Part shown: one piece after another, positions 1 to 9,402 of the stretch
How the letters are laid out: each line of letters begins with the position of its first letter
Numbering within the stretch: position 1 is the stretch's first letter
DNA from: an uncultured Alphaproteobacteria bacterium
Lineage (GTDB): Bacteria > Pseudomonadota > Alphaproteobacteria > JAPOUT01 > G958296285
DNA length: 64,000 nt
Direction: 5' to 3'
Assembly (NCBI GenBank): GCA_958296285.1
Contig: OY282459.1
Coordinates: forward strand, 1,004,367 to 1,068,366
The notes under the pieces: generated by a model
Told to the model about the DNA's origin: nothing
The model's database searches: none
Seen by the model: only the letters and a program-made list of their open reading frames with translations
Made by a program: the position numbers and the translations under genes

Positions 1-90
1 AGTCCGAACCCCCACAGGCAACAACGCCAAAAAAACGCACCACCACACAATGAAAAATATCCCAAACGCTAATACAAAATCCCCAACCAC
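1..90 (-). CDS. DUF1467 family small membrane protein (partial, cut by window start)
   Basis: Reading the minus strand from a GTG at 90, the frame stays open to base 1 and gives a hydrophobic segment containing FIVWW and ending LLPVGVRT, the conserved core of the short DUF1467 membrane protein. An AGAGGAGG sequence lies about 10 bases before the GTG. It lies directly downstream of the methylmalonyl-CoA epimerase gene, where DUF1467 genes are often found in alphaproteobacteria. The C-terminus is outside the window. Function unknown. The plus strand here is extremely poor in G (see findings). Confidence 0.65.
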   Translation of the reverse strand, partial: MVGDFVLAFGIFFIVWWCVFLALLPVGVRT

Positions 91-95
91 AAACC

Positions 96-509
96 CTAAA
101 CCTCCTCTAACTCAACCAACGTCCCGCAAAAATCACGCGGATGAAAAAATAAAACAGGCTTCCCATGAGCCCCAACGCTCGGCTCGCCCGAACCAATCGG
201 ACGAAAACCCTTCGCTATCAAATCATCACGCGCCGCAATAATGTCCCCAACCTCATAACATAAATGATGCATCCCCCCCTTCGGATTGCGCTCCAAAAAA
301 GCCGCGATCGGAGAAGCCTCGCCCAACGGCGTGATCAACTCCACACACGCCGTCCCGACAAGACGAACAATCACCGTGGATACCCCCTGATCCGGCAAAT
401 CTTTCGCCTCCGAGACCTCCGCCCCCAAAATATCCCGATAAAAAGACGCCGCCGCCTCCAAATCCGGAACCGCCACCGCAACATGATTCAATCGCCCAAT
501 CCCAACCAT
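96..509 (-). CDS. mce: Methylmalonyl-CoA epimerase
   Basis: A 137-residue single-domain VOC-fold protein. It converts (2R)- and (2S)-methylmalonyl-CoA in propionyl-CoA breakdown. It begins GIGRLNHVAVAVPDL, has the metal-ligand histidines in LNHVA and MHHLCYEV, and ends with the typical FFHPRDFCGTLVELEE segment, which supports the specific call over generic glyoxalase. The start at 509 is preferred because GGGAGG lies six bases upstream; a TTG five codons earlier (524) is also in frame. It is 11 bases after the RNase J gene and probably co-transcribed with it. Codon choice is A/C-rich on the plus strand. Confidence 0.92.
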   Translation of the reverse strand: MVGIGRLNHVAVAVPDLEAAASFYRDILGAEVSEAKDLPDQGVSTVIVRLVGTACVELITPLGEASPIAAFLERNPKGGMHHLCYEVGDIIAARDDLIAKGFRPIGSGEPSVGAHGKPVLFFHPRDFCGTLVELEEV

Positions 510-520
510 AACAACCTCCC

Positions 521-2215
521 TCAACCATCATCCACGCGCTGAATGTGCAAATGCAAATACGGAATCTTGCCCCATCTCCGCCGAAACACATTCAGAATAA
601 AACGCTTCAACATCTTATGAACCGCCTCGCGCCGCCGCGTGCGCTGCTTCTCCATCAACTCAAACGCCTCGTCTATCGCGTCCAAAACATGCTCGCGCAT
701 CTCCACGCCCTCGGCATCCTCGCCCGGAATGCCGCAGAAAGAAACCATCGCCTCATCCAGCGGGAAGCCGTCCGCGTCCAACATCAGCGACACCGCAAGG
801 ACGCCGTTCTTCGCCAACTCCTCGCGCTCGCGCATGATGCCTTTGTGATCGGCGGGAAGCAGAATCTGTCCGTCCAAATAAAGCCGACCATTCCGCGCCC
901 CCCCGACCTGCGACGCCTCCCCCGGCGCCAAATGAATGATCGCCCCATTCGTAGGAACAATCGCCAACGGAACCTGCAGATCCCTCGCAAGAGACGCATG
1001 CTCCTTCATATGACGCCGCTCGCCATGAACGGGAATCGCGATCTTCGGCCGAACCCACCGATACATGGACGCAAGCTCATCACGACACGGATGCCCGGAA
1101 ATATGCAATTTCGGATCATGCTTCGGCGTCAAAACCTCCACGCCGCGCTCCGCGAGGAAATTGTAAAGACGGGCGATGTCTTTCTCATTGCCCGGAATCT
1201 CGCGCGAGGAAAAAATGACCCTGTCGCCCTCCGACATTCGCAGAACCCGATGCGTTCCCATCGCGATTCGCGGGAGCGCCGATTCCGGCACCCCTTGGCT
1301 GCCGGTGCATAAAAAGAGAATCTTGCCGCGCGCCGCCGCCGCGCCCTGCTCTTCCGACAGAAAAGGCGGAAGGCCCTGCAGATAGCCCGTATCCTGCGCC
1401 GCGCCGACAATGCGCCGCATGGAGCGTCCGGCGAGGGCGACTCGGCGTCCGTGTTTTTGGGCGGCGCGCGCGATCGTCTCAAGGCGCGCGACATTGGAGG
1501 CGAAGGAGGTGACGAAAACGCGCCCCTCGCATCCGCCGATGGCGTCATGCATCGCGCCTTCCACATCGGCTTCCGATCCCGCCTCGCCATGCTCAAAGAC
1601 ATTGGTGGAATCGCAGACCATCGCCAAGACGCCCTCCGCGCCCAATCTTTTGAGCGCCTCTTCGTCAGTCGTCTCGCCAATGACGGGATCGGGGTCTATC
1701 TTCCAATCCCCCGTATGGAGAATGTTGCCGAGAGGCGTCCTGATCGCCAGACCGTTCGGCTCGGGGATGGAATGGGTCAGCGTGATCAGTTCTATCTTGA
1801 AGGGATCAAGACGAATCCCGCTCCCCAAAGGCACGACATGCATAGGCACTCTGCCGTAGATTCCCGCCTCCAGCAGACGCGATTTGATAAGCGCCGCCGT
1901 GAAGGGGGTCGCATAGACCGGCGCTTCCAGCCGAGGCCAGAGCGCCGCCAGCGCGCCCACATGATCCTCATGCCCGTGAGTGAGAACGATGCCGAGCAAT
2001 TTGTCGCGGCGCTCTTCAATGAAAGAAATGTCCGCCATGATCAGATCCACGCCCGGCGTTCTTGTGTCGCCGAAGGTGACGCCGACATCCACGGCGATCC
2101 ACGATTCGCGCCCCTGATGCAGGATTCCGTAGAGATTGAGATTCATGCCGATTTCGCCGGCGCCGCCAAGCGGCACGAAATAAAGACCGGGATCCGAAAA
2201 ACACGCCGCGCTCAT
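521..2215 (-). CDS. rnj: Ribonuclease J
   Basis: A 564-residue metallo-beta-lactamase/beta-CASP ribonuclease acting in RNA processing and turnover in the cytoplasm. The zinc motif HGHEDHVGAL is near residue 80, a further ligand segment THSIPEPNGL near 147, the beta-CASP core follows, and the C-terminal HISGHPCRDEL and HGERRHMKEH segments hold the last motifs. The length matches the family. It overlaps birA by 4 bases and precedes mce, the usual alphaproteobacterial order. Its 3-prime portion shares the A/C-rich plus-strand bias of the window start, while the 5-prime half is balanced. Confidence 0.95.
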   Translation of the reverse strand: MSAACFSDPGLYFVPLGGAGEIGMNLNLYGILHQGRESWIAVDVGVTFGDTRTPGVDLIMADISFIEERRDKLLGIVLTHGHEDHVGALAALWPRLEAPVYATPFTAALIKSRLLEAGIYGRVPMHVVPLGSGIRLDPFKIELITLTHSIPEPNGLAIRTPLGNILHTGDWKIDPDPVIGETTDEEALKRLGAEGVLAMVCDSTNVFEHGEAGSEADVEGAMHDAIGGCEGRVFVTSFASNVARLETIARAAQKHGRRVALAGRSMRRIVGAAQDTGYLQGLPPFLSEEQGAAAARGKILFLCTGSQGVPESALPRIAMGTHRVLRMSEGDRVIFSSREIPGNEKDIARLYNFLAERGVEVLTPKHDPKLHISGHPCRDELASMYRWVRPKIAIPVHGERRHMKEHASLARDLQVPLAIVPTNGAIIHLAPGEASQVGGARNGRLYLDGQILLPADHKGIMREREELAKNGVLAVSLMLDADGFPLDEAMVSFCGIPGEDAEGVEMREHVLDAIDEAFELMEKQRTRRREAVHKMLKRFILNVFRRRWGKIPYLHLHIQRVDDG

Positions 2216-2967
2216 GCGCCCCCCCTTCCGAAAAAGACATCGCCCGTGTCTATGCGCCGCGTCTCGCCCGACGGCATCAGCAGATGAAGCGCGCCGTCAT
2301 GATCCAGCCCTTCAAATCTGCCTTCCAGCGTTTCGGAAGGAAGGCGGACAGTGATCTCTTCGCCCAGCCCCGAAACGTTGGCGAGCCATTCGCGGCGGAG
2401 GGCGGAGAAGCCGTCTTCGCCGCGCCAAATATCCAGAAGCGCGTCAAAGGCGCGGGCGAGACGCTCTAGCGCCGCTCGCGCTTTCGGCGGCGGCGAAACG
2501 AAGTCGCCGAGCGCGGCGGCGGGGTAGGGCGTCTGTTTCGGCGCGTGGGCGAGATTGATCCCGATTCCGCAAGCCACCCATGAGGCGCGGCCCCCGCTCA
2601 TATCCGATTCTAGAAGGCAGCCGGCGATCTTGCGCCTTTTGAGAAGAACGTCATTCGGCCATTTGACGCGCAAACTCTCCGAAATGTCCGAAGGCAGGAG
2701 CGCCCGCGCCGTCTGAAGAATGGCGAGCGGCGCGGCGAAAGACAATTGCGCCGCCTTCTCCGATGAGCATTCCGGACGAATGAGCAAAGTCGCGTAGAGA
2801 TTGCCTGTCGGGGATTCCCATTTTCGTCCTCTGCGCCCCCGCCCCTGCGTCTGCCGCGCCGCGGCGATCCAGACCGGCCCCGCCTCGCCTTTGATCGCCA
2901 GGGCGCGGGCGTCATCGTTGGTGCTGCCGGTCTCCTCATGCCAGATGAGGCGCGTCCCTTTGGGCAT
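2212..2967 (-). CDS. birA: Biotin--[acetyl-CoA-carboxylase] ligase (short form, no HTH)
   Basis: A 251-residue group I biotin protein ligase that adenylates biotin and attaches it to the carrier protein. The biotin/ATP-binding signature GRGRRGRKWESP is near residue 40 and KWPNDVLL near 92. The N-terminal DNA-binding domain of regulatory BirA is absent, so no repressor role is expected. The start at 2967 is preferred because GGAGGAG lies nine bases upstream; longer in-frame starts run into a 15-bp repeat and the end of nuoN. It follows nuoN closely and is probably read from the nuo operon. Confidence 0.93.
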   Translation of the reverse strand: MPKGTRLIWHEETGSTNDDARALAIKGEAGPVWIAAARQTQGRGRRGRKWESPTGNLYATLLIRPECSSEKAAQLSFAAPLAILQTARALLPSDISESLRVKWPNDVLLKRRKIAGCLLESDMSGGRASWVACGIGINLAHAPKQTPYPAAALGDFVSPPPKARAALERLARAFDALLDIWRGEDGFSALRREWLANVSGLGEEITVRLPSETLEGRFEGLDHDGALHLLMPSGETRRIDTGDVFFGRGGA

Positions 2968-2982
2968 GGCGCATCGCTCCTC

Positions 2983-3027
2983 CATCGTCATGGCGACCCT
3001 CGTCATGGCGACCATCGTCATGGCAAC
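2983..3027. repeat. Three tandem 15-bp repeats at the nuoN/birA junction
   Basis: Units at 2983-2997, 2998-3012 and 3013-3027 share the core TCGTCATGGC and differ at one to two positions. The third unit contains the nuoN stop codon. Being a multiple of three, expansion would keep the upstream in-frame extension of birA open. Confidence 0.9.
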
Positions 3028-4457
3028 CCGAGAAGCCCGCGCGCAGCCCATGCCGCAGGCTCCGACAAAAGGCGCGGCGCCAAAATGAAGCCAAGCGCGA
3101 AAACCCCGCTCGCGTAAAGAACGAAACGCGAGGACGGCGAGAGCTCCATGCGGAGCGAAATGTCGGGGTCGTCAAAATACATCAGTTTAATTATCCGCAG
3201 ATAATAATAGCTCGCAATGACGCTCGCCACAACGCCTATCACGGCGAGCCAGACAAATCCCTGCTCTATCGCGGACAGAAAAACGTAGAATTTCCCGAAA
3301 AAGCCCGCGAGCGGCGGAATCCCAGCGAGCGAAAAGAGAAGCGCCGCCAACAGAAACGCCATCGCCGGCTGCGTTTGGCTCAAGCCCGTCAGTTCCTCTA
3401 TATTCTGCGGCGCGCGGGTCTCGGCGCGGAGCGCCATCAGAGAGCAAAAGACGCCGATGATCGTCAAAAGATAAATCCCCGCATAGACGACAAGCGCGAT
3501 CAGCCCTTCCTCTCCGCCGGCGATGAGTCCGATGAGCGCGTATCCCATATGGCCGATCGCGCTATAGGCGAGAAGGCGTTTTAGATTCGCCTGCCCGATC
3601 GCCGCCACCGCCCCTAGAATCATAGAGCCGATGGCGAGGATTGTCAGAATATCTTCTCCGCCGGCATGGGGGGGCAGCGCCTCCAGCGTGAAGCGCGCGA
3701 TCAGCGCCAGCGCCGCCACTTTCGGCGCGGAGGCGAGAAAGAGAGCCACAGGCGTCGGCGCTCCTTCATAGACATCGGGCGTCCACATATGGAAAGGCAC
3801 GGCGGAGATTTTGAACGCCAGCCCCGACAGCGCGAAAACGCAGCCGATCGTCAGTCCGGCGGAGGGCGGCGCGGCGGCGATCTCCGCGAAGCCGATCCCC
3901 CCGCCAAAGCCATAGATCATGGAGCAGCCGTAAAGCAGAATCCCGGACGAGAGCGCGCCGAGAATAAAATATTTTAAACCCGCCTCGCTGGATTTGACAG
4001 AATCCCTATGCCACGCGGCAAGGACATAAAGGGCGAGGCTTTGCGTTTCTATCCCGATATAAAGCGCGATGAGATCGTTTGCCGAGATCATCAGAAGGAT
4101 TCCGACCGCGCTTAACAGAATCAGAATCGGATATTCAAAACGCCCGACCCGCTGCGTTTCCGAAAAGGCGCGCCCGATCAGAAGCGCCGCCGCGACTCCA
4201 ATCAGCGCGAGCGCCTTCATCGTGATCGCGAAAGAATCTATGACGAAACTGCCGCCGAAAATCTCAGCCCGCTCTGTCGGAAGCGTCAAAGCGGACAGGA
4301 GAGCGAGGAGCGTCAGCGCGATGGCGAGATTGGCAATCCGCCGCCCGCTCTCTTCTCTTTGGAAAACGCCCAGCATCAAGAGCGCCATCGCGCCTAGAGC
4401 GAGAAGAAGTTCGGGCAGGAAAAGCGCCAGCTGCTCCGTCAAGGAAAGCTCTGTCAT
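3018..4457 (-). CDS. nuoN: NADH-quinone oxidoreductase subunit N
   Basis: A 479-residue antiporter-like membrane subunit of complex I, one of the proton-pumping modules of the P-arm. The start at 4457 overlaps the end of nuoM as ATGA; a longer in-frame extension is Arg-rich and unlike NuoN. About 14 hydrophobic segments are visible. Conserved elements include KISAVPFHMWTPDVYEGAPTP near residue 225 (TM8 region with a key lysine) and LAYSAIGHMGYALIG near 305. It is the last nuo gene; birA follows. Confidence 0.96.
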   Translation of the reverse strand: MTELSLTEQLALFLPELLLALGAMALLMLGVFQREESGRRIANLAIALTLLALLSALTLPTERAEIFGGSFVIDSFAITMKALALIGVAAALLIGRAFSETQRVGRFEYPILILLSAVGILLMISANDLIALYIGIETQSLALYVLAAWHRDSVKSSEAGLKYFILGALSSGILLYGCSMIYGFGGGIGFAEIAAAPPSAGLTIGCVFALSGLAFKISAVPFHMWTPDVYEGAPTPVALFLASAPKVAALALIARFTLEALPPHAGGEDILTILAIGSMILGAVAAIGQANLKRLLAYSAIGHMGYALIGLIAGGEEGLIALVVYAGIYLLTIIGVFCSLMALRAETRAPQNIEELTGLSQTQPAMAFLLAALLFSLAGIPPLAGFFGKFYVFLSAIEQGFVWLAVIGVVASVIASYYYLRIIKLMYFDDPDISLRMELSPSSRFVLYASGVFALGFILAPRLLSEPAAWAARGLLGLP

Positions 4458-5995
4458 CGCTCGCTCTCTTGAAATTCGCGCGGAGATGGGAGCGCGGCTT
4501 GCGCCTCGCTTTTCGCTTTCGCCGTTTTCATGCGCTCGGCGATTCGGGCGATGGCGGGGTCTGTCATCGTGAAGATCGGTTTCGGATAAATCCCGAAGAG
4601 CAGAGTCGCCGCGATCAGAGGCGCGAAGACGAAACTCTCGCGCCATGAGAGATCGGGCATTTGGGCGGCGTCTTCGGAGGCGGGGTCTTCATAGAAAATG
4701 CGCCGATAGAGGCGAAGGCTGTAGGCAACGCTCAAAATCACGCCCAGCGCCGCCAGCGCCGCCACCGTCATGGAAACGCTAAAAACGCCGACCACGCTCA
4801 GAAACTCGCCGATGAAGCCGCTCGTCCCGGGCAGCCCGACATTGGCGAGCGTGAAGATCATAAAGACGAGCGCGAAGAGAGGCATGATGCGCGCCGCCCC
4901 TCCGAAGGCGGAAATGTCGCGGCTGTGCATTCTGTCATAGAGGACGCCGACCGACAGGAACAGCGCCGCCGACACGAAGCCATGCGACAGCATCTGAAAT
5001 ATGCCGCCCTGCAGCCCCTCCATCGTCATGGAAAACATGCCGATCGTGACATAGCCCATATGGGCGATGGAGGCGTAGGCGATCAGTTTCTTGATGTCTT
5101 CTTGGACGAGCGCAATTAAAGAGGCGTAGAGAATCGCGATCACCGAAAGCGCGAAGATCAAGGGCGCGAACTCCACCGAGGCGCTCGGAAAAATCGGAAG
5201 CGAGAAGCGGAGGAATCCGTATCCGCCCATTTTCAGAAGGATTCCCGCCAAAATGACCGATCCCGCCGTCGGCGCTTGGACATGGGCGTCAGGCAGCCAA
5301 CTATGGACAGGCCACATCGGCAGTTTCACGGCGAAGGAGGCGAGGAAGGCGAGCCAGAGCCATCTTTGCAGATCGGGCGGCAGATCGCTTTCCAAAAGGG
5401 CGGGAATGGAGGTCGTCCCGGCGCTCCAATAGATGGCGAGGATCGCCAGCAGCATCAAGAGCGATCCCAAGAGCGTGTAAAGGAAGAATTTGAAACTCGC
5501 ATAGAGTCTTTCCGCCCCGCCCCATATGCCGATAATCAGAAACATCGGAATAAGCCCGCCCTCAAAGAAAATGTAGAAGAGGACGAGATCCAGCGCGCAG
5601 AAAACGCCGAGCATCAGCGTTTCCATGACGAGGAACGCCGCCATGAAACTTTGAACCCGCTTCGTGATGGACGACCAGCTCGCCAAAATGCAAAGCGGCG
5701 TCAGCAGGGTCGTCAGCAGGATCAGCGGGAGCGATATGCCGTCAATGCCCAGCCTGTAGGCGATGACGCCGGAAAGCCACTGCCGATGCTCCATAAATTG
5801 AAACGCTTCGCCTCGCGGATCAAAATTCAGCGCGATGATGAGAGCCAGCAGAAACGCCGCCGAAGAGGTCCAAAGCGCGAGCGCTCTGGCGTTCCGATCC
5901 ACGATTTCCGCTTTCCCCTGAATGGAGAAGATCAGCGCCGCCCCGGCGAGCGGCAGGAAGATCAGAAGCGAGAGAATGGGCCAGCCTTCGGTCAT
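4454..5995 (-). CDS. nuoM: NADH-quinone oxidoreductase subunit M
   Basis: A 513-residue antiporter-like subunit of complex I. The helix-5 glutamate region appears in LMLGVFCALDLVLFYIFFEGGLIP, the conserved lysine/histidine segments in KLPMWPVHSWLPDAHVQAPT (near residue 220) and KKLIAYASIAHMGYVTIG (near 305). Length and number of hydrophobic segments are typical. It lies 6 bases after nuoL and overlaps nuoN by 4 bases. Confidence 0.97.
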   Translation of the reverse strand: MTEGWPILSLLIFLPLAGAALIFSIQGKAEIVDRNARALALWTSSAAFLLALIIALNFDPRGEAFQFMEHRQWLSGVIAYRLGIDGISLPLILLTTLLTPLCILASWSSITKRVQSFMAAFLVMETLMLGVFCALDLVLFYIFFEGGLIPMFLIIGIWGGAERLYASFKFFLYTLLGSLLMLLAILAIYWSAGTTSIPALLESDLPPDLQRWLWLAFLASFAVKLPMWPVHSWLPDAHVQAPTAGSVILAGILLKMGGYGFLRFSLPIFPSASVEFAPLIFALSVIAILYASLIALVQEDIKKLIAYASIAHMGYVTIGMFSMTMEGLQGGIFQMLSHGFVSAALFLSVGVLYDRMHSRDISAFGGAARIMPLFALVFMIFTLANVGLPGTSGFIGEFLSVVGVFSVSMTVAALAALGVILSVAYSLRLYRRIFYEDPASEDAAQMPDLSWRESFVFAPLIAATLLFGIYPKPIFTMTDPAIARIAERMKTAKAKSEAQAALPSPREFQESER

Positions 5996-6001
5996 AGCGC
6001 G

Positions 6002-7936
6002 CTAGGCTCTGAGAAGAATCCAGCTCATCAGCGCCACAAGCCCGACAATCATCAGAAAGGCGTAATGGTAGAGATATCCGCTTTGGAGTTTGACCGCGCC
6101 CCGCGTCATTTGGAGGACGCGCCGCGCCATGCCGTCCGGCCCGATGCCGTCTATCAGCCCTTCGCCGCGCTGCTGAAAGATTCGCCCGATCCCATAAGCG
6201 CCTCGCGCGAAGAGGCGATCATAGATTTCGTCAAAATACCATTTATGCAGGAGGAAGCGATAGAGAAGCACATGCTGTCGCGCGAGCCGATTCGCGCTGC
6301 CCGGACGCCTCCACAGATAGAGCGCCGCCGCGAAGCCCAAAACCATCGCCGCGAGAGGCGTGAGTTTAATAAGAAGCGGGACGTCATGGATCGCCTCAAC
6401 CATTTTGTTGTCGGCGCGGAGGGCGAAAGCGCCCCCCCAAAAATGCTCCGCGCCATCGCCAAGAAAGGCCGGAGCGAAAACCCCGCCGGCGAAAATCGCG
6501 CCCAGCGCCAAAAGCCCCAAAGGAATCAGCATGACGGGAGGACTTTCATGCGCGTTCCTCAAGATTTCGGCGTCCCCGCGATAGTCCCCATGGAACGTCA
6601 TAAAGATCAGACGCCATGAATAAAACGCCGTCCCGATCGCCGCCGCGATCAGCAGCGCGAAAATCAACGGCGCCGTCCCAACGGACGAGACCGCCGCCGC
6701 TTCTATAATCGCGTCTTTGGAGAAATAGCCCGCCGTCAGAGGAAAGCCTGTCAGAGAAAGCGATCCGATCAGCATCGCCGTCCAAGTGAGCGGGAGGGTC
6801 TTGAAAAGCCCTCCCATGCGGCGCATATCCTGCTCGTCATGGAGCGCGTGGATGACAGACCCCGCGCCTAGAAAGAGAAGCGCCTTGAAAAAAGCGTGGG
6901 TGAAGAGATGAAAAAGCGCCGCTTGATACAAGCCCAAGCCGAGCGCCGCGAACATATAGCCCAACTGCGAGCAGGTTGACCACGCGATGACGCGCTTGAT
7001 GTCGTTTTGGACGAGCGCCGCGCTCGCCGCGAAAAAAGCTGTCGCCCCTCCGACAAGGGCTGTCGCCAGCGCCGCCTGCGGCGCGTATTCGTAAAGCGGC
7101 GCGGCGCGCGCGATCAGAAAAACGCCCGCCGTCACCATTGTCGCCGCGTGAATGAGCGCCGAGACCGGCGTCGGCCCTTCCATCGCGTCAGGCAGCCATG
7201 TATGGAGCAGAAACTGCGCCGACTTCCCCATCGCCCCGACAAGCAGAAGACATCCGATCAGATTGAGCGCGCCGACTTCCATGCCTCCCGGGAGCGCGAT
7301 GGTCTGATCCCCCATTCGCGGGACGGCTTGGAAGACGGCGTCATAATCCAGCGTTCCGAAAATCATGACGATCGCCGCCATGCCGAGCAGAAGCCCGGCG
7401 TCCCCGACCCGATTGACGACAAAAGCTTTAATCGCCGCGTCATTCGGCGCGGATCGCTGATGCCAAAAGCCGATCAGAAGATAGGAGGCAAGCCCGACTC
7501 CCTCCCATCCGACAAAGAGCTGCAGGAAATTCGGCGCGGCGACCAGCAGCAGCATCATAAAAGTGAAAAGGCTCAAATAGGCGAAGAAGCGCGGGCGAGA
7601 CGGATCCTCATGCATATAGCCGATGGAGTAAATATGGACGACCGCCGAAACGAAAGAGACCGTGAAGAACATCAGACCCGTCAGCGCGTCCAGTTGGATT
7701 CCCCAAGAGACGGAGAAGCCTTCCATCGCGATCCATGTCATGAGATGAATATCCGCCGTCTCTCCGCCGAAATTCGTCCGCATGAAGAGCATCACGGAGA
7801 GGATCGCGGCGAGGGCGACCGAAGCGGAGGCGGCAATCTCCGCCGCGCGCGCCCCGAAAAGACGCGCCGCGGGCATCGCCGCCGCCGCCCCGGCCAGAGG
7901 CAGAAAAAGCGCGAGAATCGCGATGGTGGAGGTCAA
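6002..7936 (-). CDS. nuoL: NADH-quinone oxidoreductase subunit L
   Basis: A 644-residue distal proton-pumping subunit of complex I with the long lateral helix at the C-terminus. Visible landmarks are FVGWEGVGLASYLLIGFWH near residue 140, KSAQFLLHTWLPDAMEGPTPVSALIHAATMV near 220 and KRVIAWSTCSQLGYMFAALG near 310. The C-terminal part after residue 530 carries the amphipathic segment followed by a final anchor. Spacing to nuoK is 30 bases, the largest gap in the operon. Confidence 0.97.
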   Translation of the reverse strand: MTSTIAILALFLPLAGAAAAMPAARLFGARAAEIAASASVALAAILSVMLFMRTNFGGETADIHLMTWIAMEGFSVSWGIQLDALTGLMFFTVSFVSAVVHIYSIGYMHEDPSRPRFFAYLSLFTFMMLLLVAAPNFLQLFVGWEGVGLASYLLIGFWHQRSAPNDAAIKAFVVNRVGDAGLLLGMAAIVMIFGTLDYDAVFQAVPRMGDQTIALPGGMEVGALNLIGCLLLVGAMGKSAQFLLHTWLPDAMEGPTPVSALIHAATMVTAGVFLIARAAPLYEYAPQAALATALVGGATAFFAASAALVQNDIKRVIAWSTCSQLGYMFAALGLGLYQAALFHLFTHAFFKALLFLGAGSVIHALHDEQDMRRMGGLFKTLPLTWTAMLIGSLSLTGFPLTAGYFSKDAIIEAAAVSSVGTAPLIFALLIAAAIGTAFYSWRLIFMTFHGDYRGDAEILRNAHESPPVMLIPLGLLALGAIFAGGVFAPAFLGDGAEHFWGGAFALRADNKMVEAIHDVPLLIKLTPLAAMVLGFAAALYLWRRPGSANRLARQHVLLYRFLLHKWYFDEIYDRLFARGAYGIGRIFQQRGEGLIDGIGPDGMARRVLQMTRGAVKLQSGYLYHYAFLMIVGLVALMSWILLRA

Positions 7937-7966
7937 AACCTTGCGCCCTTCGTCATGGACTTTCTC

Positions 7967-8275
7967 TCAGCCTTTCATGACGCTGATGTCGTCCACGGCG
8001 ATGGAGCCTCGGTTTCGGAAATAGACGACGAGGATCGCCAAGCCTATCGCGGCTTCCGCCGCCGCGACCGTCAGGACGAACATCGCGAAGACCTGCCCGA
8101 CAACGTCCCCCCCCCGCGCCGAGAAGCCGACAAGATTGATATTCGCCGAGAGGAGAATCAGCTCAATGGACATCAGCAGAATGAGGACGTTTTTCCGATT
8201 GAGGAAGAGTCCGAGAATTCCAATCGTGAAGAGCATCGCGGACAGGATCAGAATATGCGCCATCGGGACGGGCAT
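7967..8275 (-). CDS. nuoK: NADH-quinone oxidoreductase subunit K
   Basis: A 102-residue three-helix membrane subunit of complex I (NuoK/ND4L). The two helix-embedded glutamates of the proton path are seen in [15 protein letters not shown] and in [12 protein letters not shown]. Length is exactly typical. It starts 4 bases after the end of nuoJ. Confidence 0.97.
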   Translation of the reverse strand: MPVPMAHILILSAMLFTIGILGLFLNRKNVLILLMSIELILLSANINLVGFSARGGDVVGQVFAMFVLTVAAAEAAIGLAILVVYFRNRGSIAVDDISVMKG

Positions 8276-8279
8276 CGCG

Positions 8280-8888
8280 TCAAAGCCCCTCGCCGGACTG
8301 AACTTTGCGAATTTCCACCGAGTCCTCGCGCTTGCGCGAGACCTGCCGCGCCGCCTCTTGACGGCGTATGCCCTCGCGCGGTCTGAGCGTCAAGACGATC
8401 GCGCCGACCATCGCGATCAGCAAAATGATTCCCGCCATTTGGAAGAAATGCGCGTAGCGCGTATAGAGGACTTCGCCCAGCCTCTCAATGTTCGGCTGAA
8501 GGATTTCGGGCGGCGGCGGCGCGGGCGCGAGCGCGACTGTCGGGAGCGCCGCCAACAGAATAAGCTCGCTCGCCAAAACGACTCCGAGCGCCAATCCGAT
8601 CGGCAGATAGTTCCAAAAGCCCTCGCGCAAAGCGACAAAATCTATATCCAGCATCATCACGACAAAAAGAAACAGCACAGCCACCGCGCCGATATAAACG
8701 ATCAGCAGAATCATCGCGAGAAACTCCGCCCCCATCAAAATAAAGAGACACGCCGCGTTGAAAAACGCCATGATCAGAAACAGGACGGAATGGACGGGAT
8801 TCCTCGCCAAAATGACTCCGCTCGCCATGGCCAGAAGCGCTGCCGAGAAAAGATAAAAGGCGATCTGCGTCAGGAGAGGGGCGAGCAT
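8280..8888 (-). CDS. nuoJ: NADH-quinone oxidoreductase subunit J
   Basis: A 202-residue membrane subunit of complex I (NuoJ/ND6) with five hydrophobic segments. The conserved segment [25 protein letters not shown] spans the pi-bulge helix. The start at 8888 is chosen because an upstream in-frame extension is basic and lies in the nuoI 3-prime region. It begins 7 bases after nuoI. Confidence 0.96.
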   Translation of the reverse strand: MLAPLLTQIAFYLFSAALLAMASGVILARNPVHSVLFLIMAFFNAACLFILMGAEFLAMILLIVYIGAVAVLFLFVVMMLDIDFVALREGFWNYLPIGLALGVVLASELILLAALPTVALAPAPPPPEILQPNIERLGEVLYTRYAHFFQMAGIILLIAMVGAIVLTLRPREGIRRQEAARQVSRKREDSVEIRKVQSGEGL

Positions 8889-8895
8889 CGGCTTG

Positions 8896-9402
8896 CTATC
8901 GGTAGGGCGCTTCTTTTTTGAGATTGTCGGCGAGCGCCTCTTCCCAGCGATCGCCATTGGCGAGCAGTTTCTCTTTATCGTAGATCAGTTCTTCGCGGCT
9001 TTCGGCGGCGTAGGCGAGATTCGGTCCTTCCACAATCGCGTCCACAGGGCAGGCTTCTTGGCAGAGACCGCAATAGATGCATTTCAGCATGTCTATGTCG
9101 TATCGCGTGGCGCGGCGCGTTCCGTCCGCTTGGGCGGGGCCAGCCTCTATCGTGATCGCCTGCGCCGGGCAGACCGCCTCGCAGAGTTTGCAGGCGATGC
9201 AGCGCTCTTCGCCGTTGGGGTAGCGGCGAAGCGCATGCTCTCCGCGAAAGCGGGACGAAAGCGCGCCTCGCTCAAAGGGATAATCCAAAGTCGCCTTCTT
9301 TCTGAAAAAATAGCGCATCCCCAACAGGAAGCCCCTGATGAAATCCAAAAGCAGAAACGCCCGCAATTTCTCAAAGATTGTTCCAATCCATGAAGCCATC
9401 AT
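8896..9402 (-). CDS. nuoI: NADH-quinone oxidoreductase subunit I (two 4Fe-4S clusters)
   Basis: A 168-residue ferredoxin-like subunit carrying clusters N6a and N6b. The two binding motifs [12 protein letters not shown] (near residue 66) and [12 protein letters not shown] (near 105) are intact. The N-terminal amphipathic helix ([18 protein letters not shown]) sits against the membrane arm. The start at 9402 overlaps the nuoH stop as ATGA; the next codon is also ATG. Confidence 0.97.
   Translation of the reverse strand: MMASWIGTIFEKLRAFLLLDFIRGFLLGMRYFFRKKATLDYPFERGALSSRFRGEHALRRYPNGEERCIACKLCEAVCPAQAITIEAGPAQADGTRRATRYDIDMLKCIYCGLCQEACPVDAIVEGPNLAYAAESREELIYDKEKLLANGDRWEEALADNLKKEAPYR

Noticed and set aside
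5276-6619. A 447-codon open frame on the plus strand opposite nuoM/nuoL
   Set aside because: Composition is Arg/Glu/Gln-rich antisense sequence, and intact nuoM and nuoL cover the region on the other strand.
7007-8386. A 459-codon plus-strand open frame opposite nuoL-nuoJ
   Set aside because: Antisense shadow; no domain, and the nuo genes have every expected motif.
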